DNA of 64,000 bases from Sceloporus undulatus (Eukaryota > Chordata > Lepidosauria > Squamata > Phrynosomatidae), in NCBI RefSeq assembly GCF_019175285.1, contig NC_056524.1:170291298-170355297 (forward strand), given 5' to 3'. Within the stretch, counting starts at the first letter, position 1. Every line of letters starts with the position of its first letter. The position numbers were made by a program, and so were the translations under genes. The notes under the pieces were generated by a model. The model searched no databases, was not told the origin of the DNA, and saw only the letters and a program-made list of their open reading frames with translations. This document shows positions 31,571 through 44,577 of the stretch, piece by piece.

Positions 31571-32474
31571 ACACATGGGTTTTTCATGCAAAAATCATGT
31601 TTTCTGTGCAAAGCTCATCAGTTTTATGCAATATCACCCTAACCAATAGGTGCTTTTGGAAACATGTAGGGATGAAACAGTTAAAGGTGTACATCCTAAT
31701 AGCTATAGTTCTATTGTTTAAAGCTATTCATTGTGCACATGCTGTTGTATATATGAGCAATTATACAAGATTTCTTAAGGTAAATGGGGCATTACGTTGA
31801 AATTATGGTCTCTTTTTTTCTAGAGATGCACACACTGAGTCAGATGCAGATTCAATCATACCTAAAATTGACCCGCTGAATGGGATACAAGTTAACCATG
31901 ACTAATGTAAGCCCAGTTAGTTTCCTGAGGTCGTCTGTAAGTCTGACTGAGTCTGGATCCACCTCATTTATCCTCAGCTGGAGGTCTTTCATTTGTGCAA
32001 GTAATTTGTAGAAGGAAACATTGGCATGAGGTATACTGAAGAAGTGAGAAACTGAACAAGCCTTGTTTCCTTATTCACCCATCTGGCAGCAGAGGAAGGG
32101 AGCCTAGAAAAGAGCAACAGCACAGGAAAATACCCTTTGTATATAACCGATTGTGTTGTTCCTGGAAGTCAAGAGTGACATGAAAGGCAAAAGCATTTCC
32201 CAAGTTAGCATCAGTATCACTTCCTAGTCAGTTGTGTTGGCCAGTTTGGCATTTCTCTAACAGAGCTGCTTGTCCTTAGTTCCTGCTAAACAAGTTGGCT
32301 AATGTCTGGAAGTGTTTGGCTCACAAGGCCAAAGCTCTCTTTCATCCAGAGATCTGCTGTTTCTGAGCCAGTATGAAAAAATGAGAGCTAGTTACCCAGA
32401 ATAAATCTATCTGTCTGTTTATCTATGCCAAGTGTCTGAATATTTCTGATTGATATATACCAGTTTCTTCTAGA
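31571..32474. other. No gene or repeat recognised
   Basis: Non-coding sequence. A short (ATCT)-like run lies near 32404-32425. Confidence 0.4.
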
Positions 32475-32725
32475 AAGCCAGCATAATGTAATGGTTTGAG
32501 CATTGGGCTAGGACTCTGGAGAACAGGATCTGAATCCCCACTCAGCCATGGCAACCTACTGAATGGCCTTGGGCAAGCCACACTCTCTCAGCCATAGGGG
32601 AAAGCAAGGACAAACCTCCCTCTGAACAAATCTTGCCAAGAAAGCTCTGCAACAGATTCACCTTAGGGTCACCATGGGATAGGTTCACCTTCAAGAAAAG
32701 ACTTGAAGGCACACAACAAGAACAG
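32475..32725 (+). mobile_element. tRNA-derived SINE
   Basis: AGCCAGCATAATGTAATGGT, GCTAGGACTCTGGAG, TGGCCTTGGGCAAGCCACAC and the tail GACTTGAAGGCACACAACAA. A full-length copy in direct orientation. Confidence 0.82.
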
Positions 32726-32739
32726 TTTCTTCTGGAATG

Positions 32740-33094
32740 CAGTGGTACTCAAACTTTTTACCCTTGTGACCCCACTTTACATCTGCATACAGATATTGTG
32801 CCCTCCACTTGACTTAGTATATGAATAAAAATATTTTGATTATTTAGCGTGCATGTTTTCATTTGTACATTCATGTATATTTAGTTTAACATTTTTGTAA
32901 GGAAATATCATCATTCAAATTAGAATCGTTTTATTTAAGTGGATTCATTAACTCAACTCAATGCATGCGTAAATTTTATACATAAAAAAAGTTTGGAAAG
33001 AGGAGTAGTAGGATCAGGGCCTCCAAGTCTTGTGCACTCCTTAAGCAACTCTCACACCTCCCTGTGAGTTCCACCCACCATTTGAGAACCACTG
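32740..33094. mobile_element. hAT-type MITE (CAGTGGTTCTCAAA ends)
   Basis: It opens CAGTGGTACTCAAACTTTTT and closes, reversed, CAGTGGTTCTCAAATGGTGG. The interior is AT-rich. No clear 8-bp target duplication was found, so the boundary call rests on the terminal repeats. Confidence 0.6.
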
Positions 33095-33289
33095 GACTAT
33101 GACTCTGGGGACCAGGGTTTGACTTCCTACTTAGCAATGGAAACCCAATGAATGGCATTGGGCAAGTCACAGCCTCAGAGAAAGGCAAAGGCAAACCTCC
33201 CTCTGAACAAATCTTACCAATAAAACCATGCTGCATTCACCCTAAGGTCACAATAGGTCAGAAACAACTTAAAGACACACAACAATAGC
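33095..33289 (+). mobile_element. tRNA-derived SINE, 5'-truncated
   Basis: GACTATGACTCTGGGGACCA is followed by GGCATTGGGCAAGTCACAGC and the tail AACTTAAAGACACACAACAA. It directly abuts the hAT MITE, which may have cut off its 5' end. Confidence 0.78.
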
Positions 33290-33746
33290 TTCTTCTTATA
33301 AATCCTGCAATGTACTGTATTAATAACCCTGTAATCTTCCCACAAAGGTGTCTAGGGTCTCATATTGGATAGAAGCAGCCCTAATTCTCAAAGGGCCTGC
33401 TTTGCAACTTCAAATAGAAAAGCTTTACTATATTGCCTTACTCTTTAGTGTCTTTCCTCAGTGGTGGCTGGTGGCTCTTATATCACTGGAGAGATGAAAT
33501 AGTTCTAGGCTTTGGTCAGTTTCAAAGGAACTGCCTCAGATGCTGGGTCTATTTAGGAACTGGGTTTAGTGCCTGTGTGCAAAGCATCTGCCGTTGCACT
33601 ATGGCCTCACTCCAAAAGTAAAAGGATAGTACCACAATTACTATTAATTAGTCATGATTTCTAACGTGCATAGGCTTGAAAAGTCTGTGATTAAAATAAT
33701 GAATAAAAAAATAATTTGACAGTTAATTTATTTATTTGTTATATCA
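33290..33746. other. No gene or repeat recognised
   Basis: AT-rich non-coding sequence. Confidence 0.4.
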
Positions 33747-33998
33747 GAGATTATTGCACTGCAATTCGCCCGCAGGATAGATGCAGGGTTTAAAAGTCAA
33801 AGACAGATTTTATCACACTGCCCCATACCCCAGCAGTGTGCAAGCTGTATGCAATCTGGCTTCTCCAAGCTTCTTGCACAGTTTTTCAAGGATGGGATTT
33901 CTGCATACTGTCTGGCTATGGAGCAGTGTGATAAAATCCATCTTTGACTGTTAAATCCCATGTCTATTCCATAAATGAATTGGTGGTGCAATAATCTC
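33747..33998. mobile_element. Foldback MITE (GAGATTATTGCAC ends)
   Basis: The 252-bp palindrome-like element has ends GAGATTATTGCAC and GTGCAATAATCTC. The inner arms pair AGATTTTATCACACTGC with GCAGTGTGATAAAATCC. Confidence 0.75.
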
Positions 33999-34057
33999 CA
34001 ATTACTTACGTTAGGAATGTATGATTAAGTAACATCTTTGGCCCCAACCTGCCAGCC

Positions 34058-34325
34058 CTCCTTAAGAGCCAGCAGATGGACTGGGCAATGGAGGTCCATT
34101 CTGCTTCTAAGCAGTGTGCAAGGATGGTGATGTTTCCCTTTCCTCCTACCAGAAAGTGAGGCTGTGGCAAGGACTTGCAAAAAGGGTCTTGTTGTTTCTT
34201 ATTGTTGTTGCTTACTGTTATTGTTGCTTACTAGTGGGAGAGGGTGGAAACATCCTCCTCCTTGCAGCCCAGTCAAAAACTGAATGGAACTTCTTCATCC
34301 AATCTGGCTGCTGGCTCTTAAGGAG
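34058..34325. mobile_element. Foldback MITE (CTCCTTAAGAGCCAGCAG ends)
   Basis: The left arm CTCCTTAAGAGCCAGCAG and the right arm CTGCTGGCTCTTAAGGAG are exact reverse complements over 18 bases. The interior contains (TTG)n-like repeats. It is only 59 bp from the previous foldback element. Confidence 0.75.
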
Positions 34326-34734
34326 GCCTGTGGTAGCATTTATGTAGTCATACAGTAAGACTACATAGCCTTACTGAATGGTTATGACTCTGTAGCTCTA
34401 GGTTACTAATCCCTGACTGCAATATTGAATGCCAGCTCTGTTACTCTGACAGCTTGTGAAATCACCGAGTACCGTATTTTTCTGCTTGCCATATAGAAAA
34501 GAAATGCACTAAACAAATGTGTGTACTGCTCAAAACTGCCCTGAAATGATTTTTTAAAATAAAATTATGATTCTGCATACCTAGCAACCAAGCTTATGTT
34601 GTTGCTAATCATAAATAAGTCCCATTAGGGGTAGTGTGACATACTCCCAGTAAAGGAAGTATATGTGTAGTAGTAGCATGATTTTCTTTTTGGTCTGTAA
34701 TTGAAAAACCTCCAGTGGAAAATATGGAAAATGT

Positions 34735-34935
34735 GTATGTATATGCCTTCAAGTTTCCTGTCACTTTATGGAGACCCATGAATTCAATAGGGTTTTCTTG
34801 TTGTTGTTGTTAGCTGCCTTCAAGTCGACCTCGACTCATGGTGACCCTGTGGATGTGATGTCTCCAAGCCCCCCTATCCTCCACTGCTCCGCTCAGGTCC
34901 TGCAAATTCATACCCATGACCTCTTTATTTAAAAG
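34735..34935 (-). mobile_element. Reversed SINE/LINE 3' tails (BovB-like)
   Basis: 34735-34800 is the reversed 5S-SINE tail (CTTCAAGTTTCCTGTCACTT, AATAGGGTTTTCTTG). It is followed by (TTG)n and TTCAAGTCGACCTCGACTCA with GGTGACCCTGTGGATG, the reversed tail of a BovB-type element. Confidence 0.55.
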
Positions 34936-37900
34936 TGTGTTTCCTCTATTTCTCCTGCCCTCTACCTTAACTCGCATCATTGTCTTTTCTAATGAGTCGT
35001 GCCTTACTGGAAAAAAAAATACAATACATTATTTCAGCTTAACATTTGGGAGCAAGGGGAGGATTTGGCATCTCCCGAATGCGGTAATTCCAGCCACATG
35101 CAACAATAGCTGTAGGTTTCATCCAGCTCTATTAATAATCCTTTCCATCAGACTGACTTTTAAAGCCAACTTCAAACTTAGCTGGGTGCAGGCTAGAAAT
35201 AGCAACCTTTTTTGCTCTCTGTCTGCTTTGTCCTTTTTCCCATGCCACTCTGCCTTATTAATAGATTCTAAATGCAACCCTGCAATTTGCTGAAGGAATA
35301 AACAAGGAGTAAAATGCCCACATGACAGGAATACCCAAGTGAGCGAGAAGGGTAGAGGTTTAATGGTACAGCAGGTCTTTCTGCTTTGTGTGGATGAGAA
35401 TAAGTCCCAAGACTTGGAATGAAGATGGGAAGCATTCTCTGGCGTCTGCCACTGAAAAGTCACACACACTATCTCCAAGGGAGAATGTCACAGCAACAGG
35501 GAGGCAAACTGTAGCCTGGAAAAGTTATGGTTTGGACAACTTCTTCTAGAATCCCCCAGTCTGGCTGAAGGGATTCTGAGAGCTGTTGTGCATAACTTTT
35601 TATTTATGTGCATAATAAAATCCACTCAGCCTTTTCCCCAGCCTTGGGTGTCCTCAGAGAAACAAAACCTGAAATGTGCTTTTATGAGGTTCTTTGCCTT
35701 TTCCCATCAAAAGATATCAAAAGAAATCTTCTGATGGGATCCATTTTCAGCCCAGCAGCTTCAGAGGGGACTTTCTCAGCAGGAAGCTTAAGAACTAGTT
35801 CAAAGCTGTTGTAAGCTGCTTTGGGTCTTATGTTGGGAGAAAGATGGATATAAATTAAATTTATAAATAATGTGGCCCAATTCAGCATAGACTTTGGGAG
35901 TGGTTTAAATCCAATGCATATTGCTACCAGCCTCAACTACTGGAACAGTTTTTGTTTAGATAAAGCGGTCAATGGGTAGTGATTGAACTCAGTCTTCCAT
36001 GGTCCCCAAAACTTGTATTTTGAGGATTATTAGTTAAAAAAAAAACTCATTGTAAAAACTCTTCTAAGGTGTCCCCCCCAAAATAGTCAAGCACCAAGAT
36101 GTTTTTAGCCTCTAAAAAAATGGAAACCCCAGTACTTTTGTCCCTTTTCCATTTTCTGCTAGTTTTGCAGATTTTTTTTTTGCACAAGACATTATATTTT
36201 CTGCAAAAAAGGAGTCTTCTCTGTTGTTTTTCTGAAAAACATTTTTTGCATAACTCTTTTTCCAAAATGTTCCCCAATTCAAAAACAAAACAAAACCTCC
36301 AAAAAGGCATGAAACATCTTCTCATTTTATGTGAGAGAATGAACTAAATGCAGATTTACATCCCTGCTATAGACACCCTGAAGTCTTCCCTGGTTTCTCT
36401 GGTTAAGGCTGACCTCAAGTTCCCTATTCCTTGGCAAAACAAGTGAAATGATATACACAGAAGATGCCTTTGACAGAGATCTCTCCCAACCTTGCAGTCC
36501 AAGGAACAAACAAGTTTTAACACCAGCAGAACACTTTTCCTTTCATACCAAGCAAACATTCCAGCTAAAATTCTCCATCCCAGCCCATAGGGCCAGTAGG
36601 AAAATATTTACACACTGGTTTAGCTGTTGAATTACTTTTGGGAGCATTCCTAGACCTCTCTGCTTATAGGTAAATAAACAAAGGGGTTTCTTTAGGATCA
36701 CTTCACTGGTCTGCCCAAAAAACTGTGGGACTCGCACGTTCCCTTGCCACATAACATGGCTGCTCTCCTTGCTTTCTTCTTCCCATGGAATTATTTTTCA
36801 CTGTGGAGACCTCTTATCATATAAAGATACAGAACCTCTACATGCAAATGTATTATTTCTACGCAAACTAAAATAGCAGTTTCTAGCAGAACACTGTTCA
36901 TTTAAAGATGGGGTTTACACAAAGGGAGTGACAGCAAACTCTTCCACTTGATTTAAAAAAAGAATACAGAATTGAAGGGTGGACGAGAGATAAAAGTAGG
37001 AGCAGCCAGTCCTCTATAGCCCTGAAAGACCAACATTAGTAGTTGAATAAATTCTCCCTTAATAACTTGTTACATATCTAGACGTTTTGTGCTATGCCCT
37101 TGTTTTCAAGACACATCTACTAAACAGGACAGTATATACCAGCCAGTTGCCCTCCTGATGCCCCGTGAGAACTGGATCAAAGATTACAACCCCCATAATA
37201 CCTGACAATTAGAAGTGCTGGCTAGGGTTTATGGGACTTCCAGTCCAACTATCTAGAAGGCACTACAATGTGGAAATCCTTACCATTAAAGGCAGGATGC
37301 CACTGCAGGTATTTCTGTCCCATAATTTCTGATTGTTGAGAAATACCTCCTAGTATGACCTATGAAGCACAAAAAGGATGGATTGAGGACTCAAGGATGG
37401 TATGACCCCCAATATCCCCAATATCCTTCCGTTAGCACAGAGTGAATGTTTGGCTGTTGTGTGTAAGCCACATCAAGAACCTTAAATGTTGAGGGACCTG
37501 TTTCTGTACCAAAATAACCCCCCCCCCAAAAAAAACACACATTTTTCAGCTTCTTTTCACTGCCCCGTGAGAACTGGATCAAAGAATATATGTCAGTAAT
37601 TGATTTCATGTAGAATGTGGGAAATTTTATTTTTGGAATACAACTCCCAGGATCCCACCATGGGAGGTGTAGTCCAGCAAGTAATGGTTCCAAGCTCTGG
37701 TTATGCGCCTCATTTGTTTGGGTCAGCTCCTCTTGTTAGAACACAGACAGCCGTGTGAGAAACATGCTGATTGACAGAAAAGGCAAGGAGGTGGGAGGCT
37801 GTGTTGGTGGCAACTTGCTTTTCTATCATCCAGCAAGTCAAAACACCAGAAGCCTATTCCCTTTTATTTACAAAGGTCAGTGCCTGTCTCACTCTCTCCT

Positions 37901-38510
37901 CCACTGAAGATGTGTTCATCAAGTTTCTAAAAAAAACACTCCCCCCTCCAACTTCCTTAAATAAATACACTGCCACTGAATGACACTCTTGTGCTTGGGA
38001 AGGTCAGGAGATTGGCTCAGAGAGAGCTGGCTCTGTCTATTCCCAGGCTAGGCCTACAGAAGAGGGAGTCATTCTGTGTGATCCCCCCTCCCAAGCTGCC
38101 AGGGACTCTCTCACCCATCTCCTTTCATGGGTTTGCTGTTCTTACCATGAGATTAGACTCGCCAATGTTAAGACTGGGCTCCATCCCCACTTGAGCTCTG
38201 CATACTGCCAGGGACTGTGTTTCTCGGAAGTGTTGAAGCATCTGACGCCTGCACAGTGTCAACATAAACTAAAATAAACATCAATATAAAATATCTTCAA
38301 CCTTAAAAGACCAGAAAACTTCCTCAGCTGCCAAAATGTAAAAGTAAGGCCTCTGTGGGGAAATTAACCCCCCACCACCACCACACACACTTTGTTGCAG
38401 AGCTGGCTAACTCAAAGGCCAGAGGAATCTATCTTTCCCTTAATCGAAAGAGGAAGCTGCCACTGCAGTCCCCTTCTCACTGAGTCGTAGATCATATTCC
38501 TCAATTATGA
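34936..38510. other. No gene recognised
   Basis: Several open frames (for example 34916-35293, 36047-36325) show no known domain or splice context. 35810-35870 (GCTGCTTTGGGTCTTATG...GATATAAATTAAAT) is a LINE tail. Homopolymer runs occur near 36030-36180. Confidence 0.4.
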
Positions 38511-38660
38511 CATTCTGGTTCCACTTTAACTGCTGTGGTTCCAGCCTATAGCATTCTGGGATTTGCAGTTTGCCTCATCACACTACAAAGCCCAGGATTT
38601 CATAGGATGCAGCTATGGCAGTTGATGAGGAATCATAGAACTCTAACTGCATAGAGTGAA
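38511..38660. mobile_element. Palindromic MITE, GGCTGCATC family (copy 5, partial)
   Basis: TGGTTCCACTTTAACTGCTG, GCATTCTGGGATTTGCAGTT and AGCTATGGCAGTTGATGAGG are the inner blocks. The terminal repeats are degraded. Confidence 0.6.
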
Positions 38661-38787
38661 CAGGCTTAAGGAAAAGGTAGGTCCTCTGGCTTGCAAACCC
38701 TCACCTCTTCACCAGCCACCAAAATACTTTAAAGACCAATATCTTAATGGAGACTATCCAGCTATTAATGGGGGAAGACTAAATATA

Positions 38788-39150
38788 CAGTTGGCTCTCC
38801 ACAATTGCAGCTTTGTCTTCTGCAGATCTGATCATTTGCGGTTCTCTCTAGGTACTCCTGCGCAACTCTGCCAGAAGTTGACCATAGAGTTGGGCTGGAG
38901 AACTCTAGAAAATCCTAGGAAAAATACTGCTCTAGGCATGATTCTATGATCAGCTTCTGGAAGATGTTGACTACAGAGTTGCACTGGAGGACTGGAGATT
39001 CCTAGAGAGGTGTTCTCTTAGGTAAAAAGAACAGTGGTTTTTTATTTGTGGTTTTTTCACATTCATGGGGGTTCTTCGTTCCTAAACCCACCCAACAAAT
39101 CTCACACACACACAACAAGTCCAAAGAAGCAGAGGGTGGAGGGACCACTG
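38788..39150. mobile_element. Tigger-like MITE
   Basis: It is flanked by TA on each side (38786-38787, 39151-39152). The left end is CAGTTGGCTCTCCACAATTG and the reversed right end CAGTGGTCCCTCCACCCTC. The interior includes TTCACATTCATGGGGGTTC, shared with 14222-14569 in reverse. Confidence 0.7.
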
Positions 39151-41424
39151 TAGCTCCTGATTTCAATCCTGGACAGATGCAGGCATGCTTAAATCCCATT
39201 GGTTTCCACTGGGTTTAAGGATACAGATGTGTGCATTAAATTATGACTCCTTTGTGTTTTCTGCCATTGTAAAACGATATACAATGCCTTTCTTTTCTCC
39301 GGTACTTCTCCAGCACTTCATTTCAAGATCTTCAAATATAAGCCAATGTGCACCACACCCCAAATTCCCTTCCTAATGTGACTGCAACCAGAGTCGACCA
39401 CCAACCCTTCACTGGAAAATAATCCACTTCCCGCTCAGAATGCAACAGAAAGGATAATGCTGAGCCATGGATACTGAAAATCCTATTAGGAGAGGGAACC
39501 GTTCCCCTTATCTGTTACCAAGATAACTAATGCTATTTCCAGCTCCAAGGTTACATGGTGAGAATAAAATGCAATTGTTTTCTACCCAGTTCCTTTCTTT
39601 AAATAAAACCCCTTTATCCCCTTTAAATGATTTAACCACACACTTTAAAAGGAAAAGGCAACATGTTTTCTTTTCATCAGAGCCAAACTTCTTTTAATTT
39701 CATTTCTATATCTGTTCCCTGGGACACATTCTGAGTCTGTTTTTATTTATTTTTGTGCAGCTTTCATCCCTTCCAATAAAGTATTTTCATCTTCCCTGCC
39801 CCCAATACAATAAATAAATAAACTTACTGCACAGTTTACAGTTCAAGGGAGGAAAAAAAACAAAGATAGAAACGTTCAAAACAAGTACAACTTTGCAGAT
39901 GTCAGGAAGTAGTGCGCTTGTTTTTTCTAAAATGCCACAGCTGTTGTACTTCAGTTTAAAAGGTAACATTTGAACAGACAACATGACAGAAGGGAAAGCA
40001 CAAACAAAACTAAACAACAGCAGAAGCAACACATTTTTATTCAGTAAAAGGAGTGCTGGTTGAAATGTCTCATAAACCAGAATAATCTCTGTTGGAGAAG
40101 GAAGTGTTTAAGGTATCCTGCCCATCTGAGAAGTGGATGCTGCTCTTCTGGTGTATTTCGATTCAGAAGCAAAACCTGTCCAGAGGGTGTTAGAGGGTTG
40201 TTGTTGTTGTTGTTTTGTGGATAACAAGCCTCTCATGTAGCCATCTACACTGACAAATTGTGGATCCTGTTGCCCTGCAGTGACCTACACTGCTGCTATA
40301 TGAAATAGAACTCTAGTCACTTGCAACCTTGGTGGGCTGTGCCCACATCCATCTCTTTTGCTTGTGTCTACTGTATATTTTAAAATACAAAGAAACAGGG
40401 CACAACGTAGGCCAGATACATTTGGGTTTTGCTTAACAAGTCTGGAAGATCAGATGTCCAGAGTAAAAGTAAACAGATACAAGAGGAACTGGTAACCCAA
40501 GAGGGCAATGGTGCAGAAAAATGGAACTAATCATAAGGCAAAGGGGCATGAAGCCCAAGAAATAAAGAAGCTGTGAGATTTACTGGTTAGTAAATAGCAA
40601 ACAAGCAAGAGTTTGGAACTATCTAAATAAATGTACAGTATTTGTAGTAAATTGATGTTAAAAAGTTACAGTAGATCCACCAAATAATCAATAGTCTACA
40701 TATAATGAATGTGTGCCCTATACAATTTAATAGTGACAGATGTGAAGAACTGTTATAAACTGTTAACTGTAATAAGACCAAGGATCTAAACAAGACTTAA
40801 ATAAAACAAGAGCCAGACATGTTTTGATTTTATCTTCTTTCTTAATGGCCAAAATTAAAATTCTTCCCATCAGACTCAGCCTGAAGTGTTAGAAAACAAC
40901 GGTATGGTTGTATTTAAAATATACTGTCAGAATCCTATATCACCTTTTATTTAGCATAACTCTATGTGTACTTTGCTAAATAGCAAAGGCACTAAGAAAC
41001 TCTTTAGTGAATGGCAAAGATGGTGAATTGCAAAGTATTGGGACATTGGCAAGAGTGTCCAATGTGCACTAAGACTGCAATGGTGCACAATGCCGGTTCT
41101 GCTACATAGTAACATAATACCAGCCTACTACTGGATATGGATGTCACAAAACTGACCAGTTCTAATTCCTGCATACTCAAGTCTCCTTATGAAGGAATTC
41201 AGCCCTTGCAATCACTTAACCAACTACAATTCAGCATTCACCAAACAGATCAGTGCAGCCTTCCTCACAGAGTAAGAATAAAGATGCTTCTTACCTTCAA
41301 CACCCATAGTTTCATTTGGTCCTTGTATTACTGAAAGTTTGTTTAGAGTAATGGTCAGCAATCATAAAAAGGAGGAAAGGACTGGGGAAAGCAATGTAGT
41401 AATACCTTTAATAATAATTGTTTC
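39151..41424. other. No gene recognised
   Basis: AT-rich non-coding sequence with a short (TTG)n at about 40197-40215. No exon-like structure was seen. Confidence 0.4.
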
Positions 41425-41600
41425 TTGTTTGAGCATGAGCTTTTGGGATATATTCCAGTACAGAGTGATATCCAGGCCTCAGGATACAAAGCCTGGATAT
41501 CACTCTGTACGGTATCTGAGGAAGCTGGTTTATATCCATGAAAGCTCATGCTAAAATAAAAAACAGTTAGCCTTAAGGGTTCTGCTACATTCCTTCTCTT
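41425..41600. repeat. Interspersed repeat containing a perfect 20-bp hairpin
   Basis: GAGCATGAGCTTTTGGG and TCCATGAAAGCTCATGCT are the mirrored ends of a common reptilian repeat (AAAGCTCATGC...GTTAGCC). Inside, 41458-41477 and 41491-41510 are exact reverse complements (stem GTACAGAGTGATATCCAGGC) around a 13-base loop. Confidence 0.7.
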
Positions 41601-43564
41601 CACCCACCCCTCCCCTCCTCCTTTTTAAACTGCAAGAGACTAATATGATTGCTTCTTTGAAAATCTTCCTCCAGTTAAAGATTCACAGCCAATGGACCAT
41701 CACATTTATTGCTATAACACTGTATGGACTACATATTGTAGACATTATATATGGACTGTTGGTTGTTTGGTATATCTACTGTAACTTTTTAACACTGATT
41801 TGCTACATACACACTTTTATTTTTATTTCCTGTGTCTGTCAGCTATTTACTAGTTCTGTAAGTCAGGTCCTATATTCCTTTTTTTAAAATGGTGTGATGG
41901 TTAGGCCATGCAGAATAAGAAATGTGTGCATCATGCAGTTCAGAAAGGAATGAGTGATCCTAGCAGGAGTAAGTTCTCTTTAGTGTGGTGAGAAAGTGAG
42001 AAATGATAAGCAACCCATGAGAAATAGCCATACATGAATATCTGGTAGAAAGAGGTAAGAGTTAGGATTGGTCACCAAGACAGGTATCCCAAGTGAAATC
42101 ATGCAAGGAAGAAATCTTTTCTGTTCCTCCTCCTAGACAACTGATGCAATCAATTTGAATGTGAAAACTTATTCCTTATGCAGCAGCTGGGAACTGGGTA
42201 GGATGCCATCTCCCAGACGTTTTCAGCATGATCTCATGAATAGGCACACAAGCCTACTCAGAAGTAAGTCCTGGTAAGTTCAATAGACCTTACCCTTGGG
42301 TTAATGGAAGTTGATTAGTTGCAACCCAATGTCTTAACTTTGGCAGATATTCTGTAGAGAGATAACTGTCCCCAAAAGTCACGGGGGGGGGGAGCTTTTA
42401 TTCAGAAACATATTCTTTTAAATAACTTCTTTATACTATCAATTTCTATTTAGAATGGGTTGCTTTTATGGAGGGTGGAGGTGCATACATATGTTTGAAA
42501 GAGGAGATGGTTATACAGCTATTCCTGCCACAGATGTGCAAAATTTTGTTTTCAGATCACTACCTTTCAGGAAACAAGAACACAAAGCATCCAATTCTTC
42601 CTTGTTCTGAGTCGCTTAGAATAAATATGGTCTCCCATTCATCACTTCTGCTTCCCCATCCTAAATAAAGAATGGCTTCATAACACCTAAGCATAACAGC
42701 CTCTGTCTGACTGGCTATTTCAAAAAAGAAACAAGAACAGATGAAGTATCTCCCTTCAAAATATTTTATGATTCCAGTCAATTGAGATGGATATTGTCTT
42801 TCCTGGTAACAAAGTCCTGGTACCAAAGTAAATTAGCATGGCAGGACAGTATTAACATCAGTGCCTGCTATAGTTAATAGACCATCCCAGTACATATTTA
42901 ACTCTGCATAGAAAAGTAACATGGAGCATGAGTGTATTTAAGGAGTCACAAAACTCTACACTGTTTTTGATGCTTCAATGAGAACAGGTTCCGCGGTTTT
43001 ATGTTCATCTGGGATGTATTTCCAAATTTCTGTCCACATTCCAGACAGTATAAGTATTTCAATAAGTGCTTCAGATTAATAGGAGTGCCTAGGGTGTGTT
43101 AAACATTCATTTAGGTGTTTGTTTATGGTTTGTGGGCCTCTGGAGCAAAAAGTCTGGAAGCCTATAGTAGAAAGGGATAAGAAGAATCCCTGTACTGTGA
43201 CAGGAAACTGTGTTTCTTGCTATTGCAGAAATTATTTCCACTAACTATCATTCAACCAGTTACACGTTGTTTTATACCTCCACTAGCCTTCCCCCTTTTT
43301 CTCTTTGTGCTCCAGCGGCCTGGTTTATACAAAACAATTCCTCTCCATAACTGTAGAGAATCATTATTGACTGTTTCCAAACAGCACATTAAAGGACACA
43401 AAATAATTACCGGAAGAGTGAGAGGTGGGAAAATACAATTAAAATCACAGCCTTGTGTCACTGAGACTAGAAAGAAGCTATTGTCTCTTAACTCTCTCCA
43501 GACACTGGATGTGACTGAGTAACAATTGATTCAGAGACAAGTGAGAAAACCAGACAGTAGACTT
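41601..43564. other. No gene recognised
   Basis: 42233-42325 is the reptilian repeat fragment ACTCAGAAGTAAGTCC. A poly-G run lies at 42383-42391. The rest is featureless to the eye. Confidence 0.4.
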
Positions 43565-43572
43565 AACACACA

Positions 43573-43616
<44 letters not shown>
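43565..43616. repeat. Compound (CA)n(GA)n microsatellite
   Basis: About 13 CA units at 43565-43590 run directly into about 13 GA units at 43591-43616. Confidence 0.95.
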
Positions 43617-44577
43617 CTGACTAGTGGACTGTGGCCACTGAGGAAGGCTGATCTCCCAGAGATATAGAAGGAATAGAGTTCAATTTTCCTTTGAACGTTG
43701 TTTTCATAGCCTGATTTTTTTTAAAAAAGTCATTTATCCCATGGTTTAGGTGCAAAGCAAGACAAAACAAAGTAATTGCATGAAATTGTCTATTACTGTA
43801 GGCAGGAGCATCTTCAGCCCTACTCAATGTCTTTTCTTCCCAGTCATCTTTGTGAGCCAGTCACATCTTCTCAAGCTTAAACAAGGCATCAATTTATCTG
43901 AGTCTCAAGTAGATCATGTACAAAACATCCTCCGTCTAAACAATGAAGTCGTCCAGGTTCCTTTCTGACAGTTCTGTTAAACACCTTTCCTTCTTCTCTT
44001 CCTTCTTGCTTCCTCCACACCTTTCTTACACTCCCCAAACATCAGCTTAACAAGTTCTTTAAGGCTGCCTCAGGCAATATCAGTGCAATACACTTTTTCA
44101 CAAAATTCTCAGCAGGATGAGAAAGCTATTTCTTTCCTCTTTTTAAAAAGTGTAAATGTGTTTTCAAAAATAGAGTATTCGCTTTCTCTCCCCCACTTTG
44201 CATGTTTTGTGAGGAATGGACAATGATTCCACTGAGGACATAGGCATGAGGTAAGGAGATTAGATCTCTGCGTTCAGGTTCTACTCTGTGTCAACCTCTA
44301 GATTTATTCTTTTTGACAGAGTTTGTCTATTTTATAACCCAATGGAAAGCCTTAAATATGTCAGGAAAATATCATCTGCTCCCAGGAAAAGCATAAAGCA
44401 CTGTGTTTGAAGAAAGAACACAAAACAAGGCAGACATTCAAGGCAAGCTTGCCATGAATGGCTTCTCCCTCAACCCTTTCTGCTATGTATTCCTTTCTCA
44501 ATGATTTCTTGGTCCTGACTTTTTCAGTTCCACAGAACACTGCAATATGGGGGCAAATATAAAAGCAAAGGCCACCA
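43617..44577 (-). other. CHST3: CHST3 3' untranslated region, candidate
   Basis: This directly follows the CHST3 stop on the minus strand. A reverse-strand AATAAA lies at 44303-44308, about 270 bases after the stop. Mammalian CHST3 has a much longer 3' UTR, so the transcript may continue further left. No repeats were recognised here. Confidence 0.4.
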
